64,000 nt of DNA from positions 682,001 through 746,000 of the forward strand of contig JYIP02000005.1 in assembly GCA_001051155.2 (NCBI GenBank), given 5' to 3'. Numbering within the stretch: position 1 is the first letter of the stretch; each line of letters begins with the position of its first letter. Both the position numbers and the translations under genes were made by a program. The notes beneath the pieces are model-generated. The model saw only the letters and a list, made by a program, of their open reading frames with translations. It searched no databases and was not told where the DNA came from. Origin of the DNA: Chrysoporthe austroafricana. Lineage: Eukaryota > Ascomycota > Sordariomycetes > Diaporthales > Cryphonectriaceae. Below are positions 22,619-34,429 of the stretch, in pieces.

Positions 22619-24361
22619 ATGGACACGCGCTCGACCACCCGAAGTGCGAGGAGGAGCAGAAGACTGGCTAGCCAGCCGCCCGAGAAAGAAGTCAGAAAGA
22701 ACCGTGCGCCGACCAAGAAACGCGACTCTGAGACAACCGCGTCGGCAAGACCTCGCCTCGACACACGCAGACAAGCCGAGGCACCGAAGGCAGGCAGCGA
22801 GACGGAGCGACCGACAAAGCACACCCACAAAAGACCTGCAAAGACTATCATCTCGTGGAACGAAGGGCGTCTTGGTGGAGAGACAGCAGCAAAGCGTGTT
22901 AAGATCGAGTGTATGAAGGCTGAAAGTGGCGATGAACAAGACCAACAGATGGATCATGCTTTGGAGGGCGTGATGGGCAAACGAAACACCACGGAGAAGG
23001 CGGCCGGCACGAACCACACCATTCAAGTCGACAAGCCTACTCGAAGCCGCCCTCTGGATACGACAAAATCCTCAATTGGGAAAGACCCTCTTCCAGGAAA
23101 CCATATCGTCACTGCGATGATCTCGGCACAGGCTGAAATCCACAAGGCCATCGCCTCTCCTGTGTTTGAGGTCTCGCAGAAGCCGCAGGGTGAGAAGCGA
23201 TCAGCTGGGGCCACCTCAAGTTCCCAATATTCCATTCTGCCCATCGGTCAAGACAGCAGCGCCACCGAATCGAAGGTGTTGGTCAGTTCAGGCATGGTGA
23301 TGGAAGACAAAACTGGTATATCGGACGACAGCCACTTTTGCCGCCCTCGCTCGCGTAGCACTGGAGCTTTGCCAATCAATAAGACACCCACTGACGCACA
23401 GTCACAAAAGGGAGAGCCAACTACAATTTCCCTGCGGTCATCGCATTCTCCCAAAACTCTAAATGCCCCTACCGCAGCGCAACCCCAGGGACAGCTCTGT
23501 TCTGCACAGCCTGACCAAACCAAGCATGTCACCACGGACGACAGCTCTCTAGACAACAGCCCGCACGACGATCTTTCATCTGAAATATCACTGGAGTATT
23601 TCTCAGCACGCTCATGGTCCCCCGTGTCTACGAGCTTGACGGACCAACAGCAACCCACTAGCAGCACCGCGCAACAAATGCCAAACCACATCCCGCACCT
23701 CACAGACATCACCAAGTGTGCAAATTGTGGACAGGAGCCCGAGAGGTACCTGGTATGTGGACGTTGCTTGAATGCCCGGTACTGTGGCAAGTACTGTCAG
23801 ATCTGGGATTGGCAACTGCATGAGCTTGTGTGCGTGCGTTCGGCCAACGCGACTGACGAGGAGGTCGACTCACTGACGAAATGGGCAAGGGAACTTTGGG
23901 ATAGTGCGGTGAGAGAGCTCAAAGATCATGTTGTCAATGAAGAAGACATCATGGATGTCGATAATTCCGAAGGAGGAGATCTCTCCAATGGCAATAGCGT
24001 GCATGGGCAAAACACAGAGGGCGGGTCAGAGCATGGACCGGACCCGCCCACGTCGGAGGCAGACCTGTGGGAGGGAAGTTGGGATGGCGATGAGCCAAGC
24101 AGGGGAACTTGGGGTGGTCAACCACACTCCATGGATAACCATGTTGAGCAGGCAACTGTCCTGCTGGGTGAAGCTACGCTGATCACTCGAGTCGATGGTA
24201 GTGAAATTGGCAGCCCTTCAGCAACGTCTGCAGACGACGAGGAAACCCGTCCCGAAGAATTGCCCCCCTCACCCCCCTCTATGTACTGGTCTCGAGCCAT
24301 GTCTCTGCACCTAGCCAGGGGAGGCAAGTTTGAGCCGGATCTGTTCGAGAAGCGAGGCTAG
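22619..24361 (+). CDS. MYND-type zinc-finger protein
   Basis: A single exon of 580 residues. The only recognisable domain is a MYND finger at about residues 367-404, with ligands in CANCGQEPERYLVCGRC followed by RYCGKYCQIWDWQLHELVC. This gives the expected C-x2-C, C-x2-C, C-x3-C and H-x3-C pattern. MYND fingers bind proline-rich partner peptides, so a scaffold or regulatory role is likely. There is no SET domain or other catalytic domain. The first 360 residues are disordered: a basic start (TRSTTRSARRSRRL) that could be a nuclear localisation signal, then Ser/Thr/Gln-rich sequence. After the finger comes an acidic, Gly/Ser/Asp-rich tail. The specific gene name is not recognised. Confidence 0.85.
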   Translation: MDTRSTTRSARRSRRLASQPPEKEVRKNRAPTKKRDSETTASARPRLDTRRQAEAPKAGSETERPTKHTHKRPAKTIISWNEGRLGGETAAKRVKIECMKAESGDEQDQQMDHALEGVMGKRNTTEKAAGTNHTIQVDKPTRSRPLDTTKSSIGKDPLPGNHIVTAMISAQAEIHKAIASPVFEVSQKPQGEKRSAGATSSSQYSILPIGQDSSATESKVLVSSGMVMEDKTGISDDSHFCRPRSRSTGALPINKTPTDAQSQKGEPTTISLRSSHSPKTLNAPTAAQPQGQLCSAQPDQTKHVTTDDSSLDNSPHDDLSSEISLEYFSARSWSPVSTSLTDQQQPTSSTAQQMPNHIPHLTDITKCANCGQEPERYLVCGRCLNARYCGKYCQIWDWQLHELVCVRSANATDEEVDSLTKWARELWDSAVRELKDHVVNEEDIMDVDNSEGGDLSNGNSVHGQNTEGGSEHGPDPPTSEADLWEGSWDGDEPSRGTWGGQPHSMDNHVEQATVLLGEATLITRVDGSEIGSPSATSADDEETRPEELPPSPPSMYWSRAMSLHLARGGKFEPDLFEKRG

Positions 24362-25307
24362 ATGCTGAGATATTAATGTCCTGCCTCATAGATGCAGGAA
24401 ACATCCTGAGTCGCTGGATTACGGTACTTTAGGTGTAAGGATAGCCATTACCAATGTTTACATCATGCAAAAAGCAACGATCAGGGAACGGAATAAAATT
24501 TTGTATGGCATGGAGCAAGAAGACCAGAGACGATCGTCGTGAGGTGGCATGTCATCGTGGACCCCAACCCTGGATCTTCCTGGAACATGTGCTTAGCTCC
24601 CAGTGCTCGAAGCCACCGTGGAGTATCTTCTTTCTACGTCAGTGCCTTAATCCCTCTGCTTTATGGACCACCACAAATCTCTAACCTCAAAGCATAATGA
24701 ACTTCGAACTTTGTATTTGCGAAGGGTATATGATATATGTGCCATGTATAGATGAGGCGCCATCGATGTGCACCTAGGCTTCCCAACGCCAAGTCGCGTA
24801 CAACCACAGCACCATGGCGCTGGATTCGTTCCCGGATGTCTGCTGCTCCTATCATCATATCGACCTAGTGGTCCCTCGACGTATATCGCTGGCACAGCTC
24901 CAGCACTTGGAAGTGGGCAATTGTAGTCAGTGCTAAACACATGTTGGCAGTGACGTTGCTGTGCCACAATCCTCCCAACATACAGCGACGACCGTGCCAT
25001 CCCAGCATAAGCAACCTCAGATCGCTTCGGCCTAGGAGAATTTGATCACTAGTTTATGCTGTTGGGCCCGGGATCTAGCCATGCGAGCCGCTGAGGATCA
25101 CGATATCCGAGAAGCTTGAATCAACGACATCCCGTAATCGAGATCTGGCCCACTTGTCACCGACAAATTCTTTTCCCGTCATCGTCGCGGACGATAACAA
25201 CTGAAGTCTTTGTATTCCTCGTCTCTAGAACGCCAAACACCCCACCCAGACTGACCCAAGTTGGTCCATGCAATTGGCGACAAAAGAAAACGGCATCATC
25301 ATCATCA
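24362..25307. other. Intergenic between convergent genes
   Basis: This stretch lies between the 3' ends of the MYND gene (+) and the GT32 gene (-). A short ATC/CAT trinucleotide run lies at about 25289-25311, next to and just inside the GT32 3' end. I see no gene. Confidence 0.45.
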
Positions 25308-26864
25308 TCATTCAGGCTTCTCCGGTTGTCTCTCTGGCTGGCTCTCCGCATCTGCTTTGGGCCTCTCGACTTCGGGATGCCTCTCTGCTTCAGGACGCCC
25401 CTCGATTTCTAGGTGCTTCACTTCGGCAATGGGCGCTTGTGGTTCTTGCGCGACTGGCGGCTGCTCGAAGAGCAGGGGCTGTTGTCCTTGTTGCTGGGTC
25501 AATGCCTTGAGGAAAGCTTCCTGTCTCTCCAGCAACTCCTGTTGCTCCCGCTGGATCACTTCGATCAAGTTCTTCTGCTCGTCCTCATTCAGAAGTGCGA
25601 AGGCCGCCGTGTCCGCATCCCACTTGGCCACGCAGTCTGGATCCCAGTTGCACTGCTCGACTGAGCCATATGCCGGGTGGTTGAACCGTGGGTGGCGACT
25701 CGGCCAGTTGCTGGCGTGGTAGTGGTGTTTGACCAAGGCGCCGCGGGCGTTGTGGTTTCCGCTGTCGCTATGGCCCTGCCCGGCCGCGAAGGCCTCGACG
25801 TCGAGGACCAGGACCCGCGACACGATTTTCGACTCATCGAGCTCGTGAAAGCGATCCCATGTGATCTCGGCAGTGCCCTTGGGGCGGTCGAGGTTCATCT
25901 GCTCGATGATCGCCTCGGTAAAAGCGGAAGGGCCGGTGCCCGAGATGACCTGGTCAAAGTCCAGCACTACCTCGGAGACGGGAACGTTCTGCTCCTTTGC
26001 GAGACCGTCTAGCCAGCTCATGATGTTTTCGATCAGCCGCAGCATCACTGGCAGCCTCGGACGTGCCATGAACGTCCACTGGCAAAATGACTGGGATTTC
26101 CTCCCCAGGATTGGGTGGTCCCGGAATTGCGGCTGGTCAATCTCCACGCCAATAACCATATCGATGTCACTCTCGTCGTACCGGTGGTCCGGAATGAAGC
26201 GGGAGATAGGCTTCAGTGCCTCGACATCGATGTCCGCGTACACACCACCCTCAGCGTACATGACCATATATCGCAAGAGATCCGCCTTGATGATCGTCGC
26301 GGTGATGCTCCTGTACATCTCGACAATATCGGGGCGGTTGAGGCCAGCCGGGCCGAAGTGCAGCTCCACGTACCCCATGTCGTTGGTGTCTGTGAGGACC
26401 TCATACCGGAAGTCCGGGTTCTTCTGCAGCCATGTCCGAGCTGTCGAGCTGTCGCGCTCCTCAAACTGCAGGGGATCAACCTTCCACGTCTGCCACACCT
26501 TCTTCGGGAAGCCTTGTGCTATCGGCACCCCGGGTGCTGCTGCGCGGCCGCTCTGCTTCTGGCTCCCTCCGCGCTTGAAGACCGGGCTGCCCCCCTTGGG
26601 CACTGCCACCGTGAGCAGGTCGGCGTTGAGTATGAGGAGGATGAGGAAGACACAGGCCAGATATATGGGTATACCCCGTCTCATCTGTGTTGGGACGCGG
26701 TTTCTGAACTTGTGTGAGAAGTTTGGGGTGGCCGGCGACCATGTCCCCACCGAGGACCGTGGTGAAGAGGAGGACGCGGGCGAGTGCATGCTGAAGCTAT
26801 GCCTGAACGACGGCCCGCGGATAGGGGATGTGTTTGTGCTAAATTGGCCCTTCTCTTCGTCCAT
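25308..26864 (-). CDS. GT32 (Och1-like) type II membrane glycosyltransferase
   Basis: A Golgi-type glycosyltransferase of family GT32, related to yeast Och1 and to DXD sugar-transferases that use nucleotide sugars and Mn2+. Single exon, 518 residues. A cytoplasmic Ser-rich tail of about 63 residues is followed by one membrane segment (about 64-88, IPIYLACVFLILLILNADLL). The catalytic region starts at FPKKVWQTWKVDPLQ, the usual first GT32 motif, and contains ADLLRYMVMYAEGGVYADID with the DXD at residues 211-213. KHHYHASNW near the end of the domain is also typical. The last 90 residues are unusual: a Gln/Glu-rich coiled coil, then a Pro/Glu-rich tail with repeated PE and ERxPE units. Donor and acceptor sugars are unknown; mannose is the family default. 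Confidence 0.9.
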   Translation of the reverse strand: MDEEKGQFSTNTSPIRGPSFRHSFSMHSPASSSSPRSSVGTWSPATPNFSHKFRNRVPTQMRRGIPIYLACVFLILLILNADLLTVAVPKGGSPVFKRGGSQKQSGRAAAPGVPIAQGFPKKVWQTWKVDPLQFEERDSSTARTWLQKNPDFRYEVLTDTNDMGYVELHFGPAGLNRPDIVEMYRSITATIIKADLLRYMVMYAEGGVYADIDVEALKPISRFIPDHRYDESDIDMVIGVEIDQPQFRDHPILGRKSQSFCQWTFMARPRLPVMLRLIENIMSWLDGLAKEQNVPVSEVVLDFDQVISGTGPSAFTEAIIEQMNLDRPKGTAEITWDRFHELDESKIVSRVLVLDVEAFAAGQGHSDSGNHNARGALVKHHYHASNWPSRHPRFNHPAYGSVEQCNWDPDCVAKWDADTAAFALLNEDEQKNLIEVIQREQQELLERQEAFLKALTQQQGQQPLLFEQPPVAQEPQAPIAEVKHLEIEGRPEAERHPEVERPKADAESQPERQPEKPE

Positions 26865-29598
26865 GTCGGCGGCTGCTGTGGTGTCACCTCTCGGCAGGGA
26901 CTGCTGTAGGGCAGGACTGTGCTAGTCGGGGGGAAAACAGCTTATGAGAACCAAACTTTGAGATGGTGGAACAAGCGGACAAGAGGGCACGAGGGTACGG
27001 GATATTCCAGCTACAAAAGATACGACGCTCTAGAAGAATCGGACGGGGGGACGGGGTGGGGGAGGCGGTGATCAACCTCACATCATAGATACCCTCCCAG
27101 CACCGGGGAGGACCACTTCATTTCGGCGTGGGTGCTACCCCAGATTTCGCCATATCGCGTCGGCAGCCTTCCTCAACAGGCAAGGCTCTCTGTAGCTGAC
27201 GAGCATGCAGGGTGCGGCGTCTCGTTCCTGGCTCCGGCCAGGTAGATACGCAGCCACATGGACAAAATACTACGCAATGTGGTACGACCCCAGCCGCACA
27301 CACCCCCTCCGGACCGACCTGACGTACTACGGCTTCCTGCGTCAACCAATGCAATTGGCGAATGGCGGCATTGCTTGCCTGCAGCACCTCCCGGAGGCTG
27401 AGCATGCCATACACTTATCATCGATTTGAGACACCTCCCACACCGAAGCAGCATTGTCCCGGGTCCTTGATTTGCCAGACAGGTCGAACCACGGCGCACG
27501 GCACATGGTGATGACTAGGCGGGGACATCTAGGGTATCCGGTTGACAATGGCGATTATTCACGCGAGCCCTGGATCCCGGTGCCCAAGTACGACCCTGCT
27601 GCGCCTTGTTGTGAGGTCGGACTGGGGTGACTGGTACCTCGCCTCGATATCTTGGTCTGCCAGGTCTAGTCGTGGGAGGAAGGGGGGGGCGGCACCGAGG
27701 TGCAGCGGCCTGCGCTGAGGAGCCCGTGGTGCTGCTTGTCTGTCATCGCACCGAAGTGAAGTCACGACGTGCCCACTGCCCACCGCAGGTCCGCGACAGG
27801 CGCCCTTTCTTCCGTCGTGCGCGTCCTGTGTGGTCGCTTTCCGAGCACATGCAAGCCGGAGGAGGGGTGAATCCGGCGATCATCCACCACCTACCCCGCC
27901 ACACGATGGAACACCTCTGCCCCCCAGGCCTGGGCCTGACGATGTCCGCGGAACGGGGACTATGTGCTCCTGCAGCTGCAGCTCGAATATTCGATCGAGC
28001 AGGTTGGCCCCCCTTGGCCCTCCCAGCCGACGGCCCCAGTCGGCACGGCGTCGTCTAGTGCCGGGCGCGTTATCCACAAGGAGGGGGCATGCAGGCATGC
28101 CATGGGCGATCACCCCCGATTGGGACGCACCGCGCGCACTGATTGGCCTCGCCCTGCTTCCCACGGCCGCTCCGCCGGGTCCTCTCCTCCCGCCCTGGTC
28201 GTGGGTAGTCAGGTCCAGTGACTATGGTCCGGCGGCCCTCAGGAGGCCAAGCTCGGGGCTAGCGAGACGTTGCGACTAAGAGGTTTGGCAAATAGTGGCA
28301 GCGTCTGGGGAAATCCGGGGAAGCCAGGCGCGCCAGGCCAATCGCACGGTCCTGATCGGCCTCAGCCCTGCAAAGCCGCCCTGGACAGCCGCGGTATTGT
28401 AGCCAGCTCGTGCATGTGAGCCTCCTCGGGTTGATTGCTGCTGCTGCTGCTGTGTGACGGACGCACGGCGGCACCGCTCTGTGCTCCATGCGCCATGCGC
28501 CATGCGCCATGCGCCATGCTCCATGCCAGCCAGCTGCTCCTTGTGCGGCGGGATCCGGCGGCTGGTGGGCTCTGGCGACATTGCGTCGCCGTCTGCTTTC
28601 TGACCTTCCTGTTTCTGCAGTGCTCGACAACTTGTTCCCGAAACCCGGGCTGGTATGCTGCGTCACCCATGGCCGTCCAAGTCCGACCTGCTATCTACTA
28701 TCTACTTTACTCAGTACCTACAGCGCTACAGTCCTGCTGCGCAGACGCGGGCTAGAGCAGGCCTGCTTCGCCAGGGTTTCAGGTGTTGCTTTTGCCCGGT
28801 GATAGCAGGAGTGCATTATCATTCATGTGAGTGCGGTGCCCTCTCTCTATCTTGCATCTGCGACGCTGCGACGCTGCCGCCACAACTCCCTGCAGACGGA
28901 CGTCATACCCCCCCGAGCACGTTCGACTAGTTGGCGCTCCGACCCGGTCTACCCGTTGTCATCGGCGGCCAGCCGCTCTCTAATTAATTACTCGAGGCCT
29001 GTCTTTTTGCGTCGCGCAAGCCTAGCCTCACCAGGCCAGTGTCTCCGGCGCCGATCAGTGTCACACAGGAATCGAGGGCCTTCTGTCGTCGAGTCACGCA
29101 GACCACCCCCTTCGTATCCTCCCTTGGAATGTCATATTTTCCCTGCATCTGCCAGGGTTCCCCGCCTCATCTGAGCTGACGGTGTGCTGTATGTGGTATA
29201 TCCCCCGCAGAGCTCCCCGCATGCCTCACTCCAACACCGCTCTCGACCTCGGCGCTGAGGAGGGATCTGCTTAATACTGTGGTGATCCCGAGCCGGAAAG
29301 CTGGCTTGTGAAAGTGGATGAGGGCGACTTCGACCTGTGCGACCGACGCTTCGACGACCTGCCCCAGCTGCGCGTGACAACTCAATAGCCTGGCGCCAAC
29401 GGAGAATCGAAGGAACACTAAACAAACGTCTAAGCATCCGGGCGGCACGCTTTACCGGCAAGCTCACGCCTCCCCAGAAGACAGCTGCTGCTAATCAGGT
29501 CCGCAAGACCGGATCGTGGGCTGTGGCCGCTGAGTGATACCACCGCTAAATCAGCCTGGCTGGACCGAACGTCTCGATGTGCAGTTCCCGTGGCGTCC
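26865..29598. other. GC-rich divergent intergenic region, 2.7 kb
   Basis: This stretch lies between the GT32 gene (-) and the acyltransferase gene (+). Many overlapping ORFs occur on both strands, as expected from high GC, but none has a domain, signal peptide or splice pattern I can support. It holds a short CTG run near 28437-28451 and a 7-bp tandem repeat at 28487. Confidence 0.45.
28487..28521. repeat. CATGCGC heptamer tandem repeat
   Basis: Four perfect CATGCGC units are followed by one CATGCTC unit and a partial copy (CATGCC). It lies in the non-coding region upstream of the acyltransferase gene. Confidence 0.85.
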
Positions 29599-31377
29599 AT
29601 GAAATCGTTTCTTGAGAACTTGTCAACAAGACGGACTGGGAGAGACCCACCGCCTCTTCCGATTTCTATCCAGACCTCGGACCTGGGGTTTGGCCGCTTA
29701 GCGCAGTCGCCAGCTTCAAGCTTCCCATCATCAGCACGGGGCAGCTTAGACGAGAAGATGGCGACAAAACACAAGGGGCTCGGTATCCTGGACGGCAAGG
29801 ACTGGGAGGACGTCCAGCACCTGGACTGGGACGAGAAGCACGCGTGGAAGACACCAAAGCTCACGGATCTGAAGCTGGCCTCGCCAACGCTGCTGCAGTC
29901 GCCGAAAGCAACTTGGGCGTTCAGGCGCCTACGGTCGGCAGTATGGCCGAAATCGAAGAGCGGCACGCCAACACAGTCGCTGCGGCCGACAGCCTACCTG
30001 GATGGGATCCGAGGCTTCGCCGCATTCCTGGTGTACTGGCAGCACCATGAGCTCTGGGCACACGAGCCGCGGGAGGGCCGCATCATCGAGAACGCCTGGG
30101 GCTTCGAGGGGCAGTACCGCTTCACCAACTTCCACGGGATACGGCTCTTCTTTAACGGCGGCCACTTCGCGGTCGCGACCTTCTTCGTCATCTCGGGCTA
30201 CGTCCTGTCGACAAAGCCCCTAAGCCTCATCCAGGCGGGCGAGCAGGCCAAGCTCGCCGACAACCTCGCGTCGCAGCTCTTCCGGCGGTGGATGCGCCTG
30301 TACATCCCGCTGGCCGTCACGACCTTCCTCTATATGCTCACCTGGCACGCCTTCGGCGGCCTGTGGATCCACGGCGCCAGGAAGCAGAGCAACATGCGCG
30401 ACGAGCTGTGGTGGTGGTACGCGGAGCTCAAGAACTTCAGCTTCGTCTTCAACGCGGGCGGCGAGCCCTGGTTCACCTACAACTTCCACCTGTGGAGCAT
30501 ACCCGTCGAGATGAAGGGCTCCATCGTCATCTACACGGTGCTGCTGGCCTTCTCGCGCTTGACGACGCGCGCACGGCTGTGGTGCACCGTCGGGCTCATG
30601 TACTACTTCATGTACATCTGCGACGGGTGGTACTGCGCTCTCTTCATGATGGGCATGTTCCTCGCGGACCTCGACCTCCTCGCCGCCAAGAACCAGCTCC
30701 CGCACCTCTTCACGTGCCTGTCGCCGTACAAAAAGTTCATCTACTACCACCTCCTCGTCATCGCGATCTACCTCGGCGGCATCCCCTCGCAGACGACGGA
30801 CGCCGCCCTCCTCCGCCAGAACCGGGGCTGGTACTACCTCTCCTTCCTGAAGCCCCAGGCCGTGTTCGACTACAAGTGGTTCTACCTCTTCTTCGCCGCG
30901 TCCTTCCTCATCTCGGCCGTGCCCCGCCTCCCGTGGCTCCGCCGCTTCTTCGAGACCCGCTTCTGCCAGTACCTGGGCCGCGTCTCGTACGCGCTCTACC
31001 TGGTCCACGGCCCCGTGCTCTGGACCCTCGGCGACAGGCTCTACACCGCCGTCGGCTGGGCGGGGGCCAACGGCCAGGCGCAGCTGGAGAACATCCCGTG
31101 GTGGGTGAACCGCTTCCCGCTGCCCAAGACGGGGCTCCTGGGTCTCGAGGTGTCGTTCCTGCTGCCGCATCTGGTGCTGCTGCCCGTCACGTTCTGGTGC
31201 GCGGAGATGGTCACGAGGTGGATCGACGAGCCGGCCGTGAAGTTTGCGCAGTGGTTCTACCGGAGCACCCTGGCGGCGCCACCGCCGCAGGTGCCTGCTG
31301 GAGGAGCTGTGGCCGGGGCGGGAGGGAGCCTGGCCCCGGCGCCGGTCATTGGGGCGGCAAAGAGGTCGGATGTCTGA
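29599..31377 (+). CDS. Acyltransferase-3 family integral membrane protein
   Basis: A multi-pass membrane O-acyltransferase of the acyltransferase 3 family (Pfam PF01757), which moves acetyl or other acyl groups onto sugars, lipids or small molecules. Single exon, 592 residues from the first ATG (MKSFLENLSTRR). The first 130 residues are soluble. The domain begins at LRPTAYLDGIRGFAAFLVYW, with the family His pair next (QHHE). FFNGGHFAVATFFVISGYVLS is the hallmark second helix and GRVSYALYLVHGPVLWTLG the late one. About ten hydrophobic segments are visible. The domain region is very GC-rich, and the third-position bias creates long false ORFs on the other frames and strand. Substrate is unknown. 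The C-terminus ends in a Pro/Ala/Gly-rich tail. Confidence 0.92.
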   Translation: MKSFLENLSTRRTGRDPPPLPISIQTSDLGFGRLAQSPASSFPSSARGSLDEKMATKHKGLGILDGKDWEDVQHLDWDEKHAWKTPKLTDLKLASPTLLQSPKATWAFRRLRSAVWPKSKSGTPTQSLRPTAYLDGIRGFAAFLVYWQHHELWAHEPREGRIIENAWGFEGQYRFTNFHGIRLFFNGGHFAVATFFVISGYVLSTKPLSLIQAGEQAKLADNLASQLFRRWMRLYIPLAVTTFLYMLTWHAFGGLWIHGARKQSNMRDELWWWYAELKNFSFVFNAGGEPWFTYNFHLWSIPVEMKGSIVIYTVLLAFSRLTTRARLWCTVGLMYYFMYICDGWYCALFMMGMFLADLDLLAAKNQLPHLFTCLSPYKKFIYYHLLVIAIYLGGIPSQTTDAALLRQNRGWYYLSFLKPQAVFDYKWFYLFFAASFLISAVPRLPWLRRFFETRFCQYLGRVSYALYLVHGPVLWTLGDRLYTAVGWAGANGQAQLENIPWWVNRFPLPKTGLLGLEVSFLLPHLVLLPVTFWCAEMVTRWIDEPAVKFAQWFYRSTLAAPPPQVPAGGAVAGAGGSLAPAPVIGAAKRSDV

Positions 31378-33300
31378 GGAGGGCAGCCAAGGCATGTCGG
31401 GCCCAGACACGGCTACGGTGCAGAGCCACGCGCCGATGATCATCACTATTACATTATAATTAATAACAAAGCAAGTTGTACCACCAGCACCATCACAAAT
31501 GCGGACACAACGCTCGTTTCAGGCGCCGCGGTCCCTGAGACAACACTGTCTCTGAAGTCTGCTACCAAGACGGAGGCTCATCGTCGATGCCCCTCTGACG
31601 CCCCTCTGCTGCGCCATGCATGACGCCCAGCCTCGGTATCTGACTGCGGGCCGCGCCCCTGCACGAACAGGTGGGCTTCGGCAGCCGGGCTTCCAGAACG
31701 AGCCTAGAGCACTGGACGTGGGCGGTGAGGAGAAGAAGGGGGCGGCGGAGGGGCGAGCGCAGAGGGTGGCCCATCTTCCCCTGTCAGATATTGGCGCGGA
31801 CTGAATGATAACTCTAAAGCCAAATTCGGGGTCCGAACAAATGCTCCCGCATGGGTGGGCCGCGTGGGCCGCCCAGGCGACCTTGCCACTTGCATGGTGA
31901 TGTTTATGCCCAGCCGTATATCCGTCCCGTTGTATCCGTGCTGCTGCTGCTGCTGTGGTCGAGAGAAGACGAGGCCCACAGGGCATGCCTGGTCCCGTGG
32001 ACCATGGCCACCGGGCCCAGATGGAGCAATGGAGATACGTCGCGAGCAGACAGGAGATAGACCTGACGTCACACGCGCAGACACGCCCGCAACGCCGTCC
32101 GTGCTCTCGTCCAATGTGAATTAAACCGAGGGCGACCGTGGCCGCTGTCGTAGCGGCCAACCTTGGCCTAGATTATCACCCGTGCCAGGCTCTCCTCTAG
32201 CCTGCAGTCCCTTACTTAGTACACAGGCCCACGAGCCCTGCGAGGGAACGGTGGCCTCCCATTCGCGCCGTCGGGCCAACACGACGCGCCACCTCTCCCG
32301 TCGGCTTATCAGAGCTGGTCGTCCCAGGCCTGTGGCCGTGTCGCAGCCTGAGATTATGCCGACGCCACGCCGCGGGAGAAATTTCAGGGGATGCCGTAGC
32401 CTCGCGGTAATATGCTGCTGCAGGCGCAGTCGGTGCATTGCGCACGGCACCCTTCAAGATTCCGACCCGTCCGCGAGGCCGATCAATGTAGATAGAGCAC
32501 GGAGGCGTGGGGGCACACAGGAGGCTCAGACCTCCAGCCAGAGATGTCGATGTGTATCTCGACGGGCTCCAGGCCGGATGGCCTGCTGGCACCGCAAGGT
32601 GGCCACCGCGGCGGCCAACGTGGTGTTTCATGAGGTGGCGACGATGCTACTGCATGTACATACATAGACCTGTGCCACGTTGTGGGATCTCGACGGAGAA
32701 TGGCACCTCCCTCAACCAAGACAGTCCTCCGCCGCGCACAATCTCGCCTGCGTTTCGCAGAGACGCGGTCTCGCCCACCCGCGCCGGCAGCGCCAGCAGG
32801 GGAGAGGCTGACGCGCATGATAGGGGCTCGTCCCGCGTCCTGCTGCACACCATACCTATCGCACGGGGCGAGGCAATCCCACTACAACCCACCACCGTCG
32901 TGTCGGCTCCGTCGGCGGGTGCTGCCGGTGGTGGTGGGCTCGATCTTACCACGCGGTGGGAGGACGGGAGGCCTGGGCCTGGCCCTCGCGTAGAGGCCCC
33001 CTCGACCTCCTGCTTCTTCGCGTTAGGCCTGCCGGCCCCCAGCAGCGATCGAGGCTCGGCTCGCCTGTGCCCCTGCCGCCATCGCGGTGGCCAGACCGTC
33101 GTCGTCATCCTCGCGGGGTCTGGTGGCCGACGCGTCCGTGACTCGGCCGCCCCGGCCCGGGAGGAAGCTCGTCGGGAGGTGGCTGGCTTTGCGCCGCTGA
33201 CAGTTGTAGACCATATGGCGAGCAGTAGCTCCGTACGAGGTTCTGTCTCTGTAAGCACGAAGGAAGGAGGCCATTTTCAACGTCAATTTGGGCTATTTAG
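31378..33300. other. GC-rich intergenic region, no supported gene
   Basis: Long ORFs exist on both strands, including one of 267 codons at 32507-33310 and a 203-codon antisense one. They lie antisense to each other, are rich in Arg/Pro/Ala, have no domain, and look like products of GC content. A CTG run is visible near 31940-31956. A rapidly evolving or orphan gene cannot be excluded. Confidence 0.4.
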
Positions 33301-34429
33301 AGACGCCTAGACTAAATAGTATAACCTATCTAGAAGTAGACAAGAAGGCGGGTCGCTGTCGCCCATCGCCGTCGAACTCACAGGCATCCCGTGTTCATCG
33401 ATGATGAGGTAACATGCTTCAGCGCCCATAGCAGAGGACTGGGTCGAACCAAGCACCTACCCTTTGAAGTCGACAATGAGAGACACCAGCAGTGGAATTG
33501 AATATCTGCTACTTGTTCAGTCTGAATACAGGCCCATATGACGCAAGTTTCTATCGACAAGAGCACCTATACGGAATTATGAGAGGGCGGCTCCCACTTC
33601 ACCTTGGACCACCGCGGCATCATTGCTGATTGGACACGTTCCCTCGACATATGGCTCAAGAGACGACGACTGCACCTCGCCAAATGGCACCGAGCTACAG
33701 GGCCGGGTCCCATATGGCCTGATCGCGAGGAACAGAATCCTCATTGATATAGGCCCCTCCTCCATCTCTCTCGACAGCAAGATCACACCCTCTTCCGTCC
33801 TGCCCAATGTTGCCGCGGCTGCTAATATTGAGACATAGCACACCTGACGCACGCCTGGTTCTCTGTCCCTCGAAGCATGACCCATCAGCGACCCGCCTTC
33901 GCATATCTCACTAGCGAGAAAGAACGCCACCAATCATCTTCCCATTGTTTGACTATCATGTAGGCGTTTGAGCTGGCTTTGGCCTTACGGCCAGGCCCGG
34001 GCGTATGACGATCTTATCCCTCCTAGCCTCCTGCTCGTTCTGATAATCGGAGGGCAAAGTCGTGTTCCGCTCTAGGTGACTCGTATTGCTTGCCTATCGA
34101 CAGCGTTAGTTAGGCTCGTAGATGATAATTATAACGTCGAATGGAGGTACTTGCTATCAATGGACACAATAACGCCGAAGCTTGCTTGACGGGATTTTCA
34201 GCCATCATCAAGGCGTGTTGGGATAGGCGATGTTGTCTGTGGTAACGAGTATGTCTGACAGGCCTGCTACATTGTAGGAACAAAAAAGCATCCCAGGCAT
34301 CGGCTCAGCTCTCAGTCACTTTGCTCTAGGCAACAGTTCAGATCTGGCGCCGTCAGAGGCTGGCCCAGGTAGATGGCAGCCTGCCACCGCTTCTACGAGG
34401 ATGACTTACCAATCTGCAGCCAGTTTGAA
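33301..34429. other. Start of repeat-rich island, no gene recognised
   Basis: Base composition drops towards AT from here on the right. A 71-codon frame at 33623-33838 (+) reads somewhat like protein (IARNRILIDIGPSSISL), but it has no domain or partner exon, so I leave it uncalled. Confidence 0.4.

Noticed and set aside
30220..31446. Long ORFs of 408 codons (-) and 383 codons (+) overlapping the acyltransferase gene
   Set aside because: They are frame and strand shadows of the GC-biased acyltransferase coding region. Their translations are Arg/Pro/His/Val-rich with no domain.
32507..33310. 267-codon plus-strand ORF with a 203-codon antisense ORF
   Set aside because: Both are products of high GC. 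They overlap each other and have no domain, no splice context and low-complexity composition.
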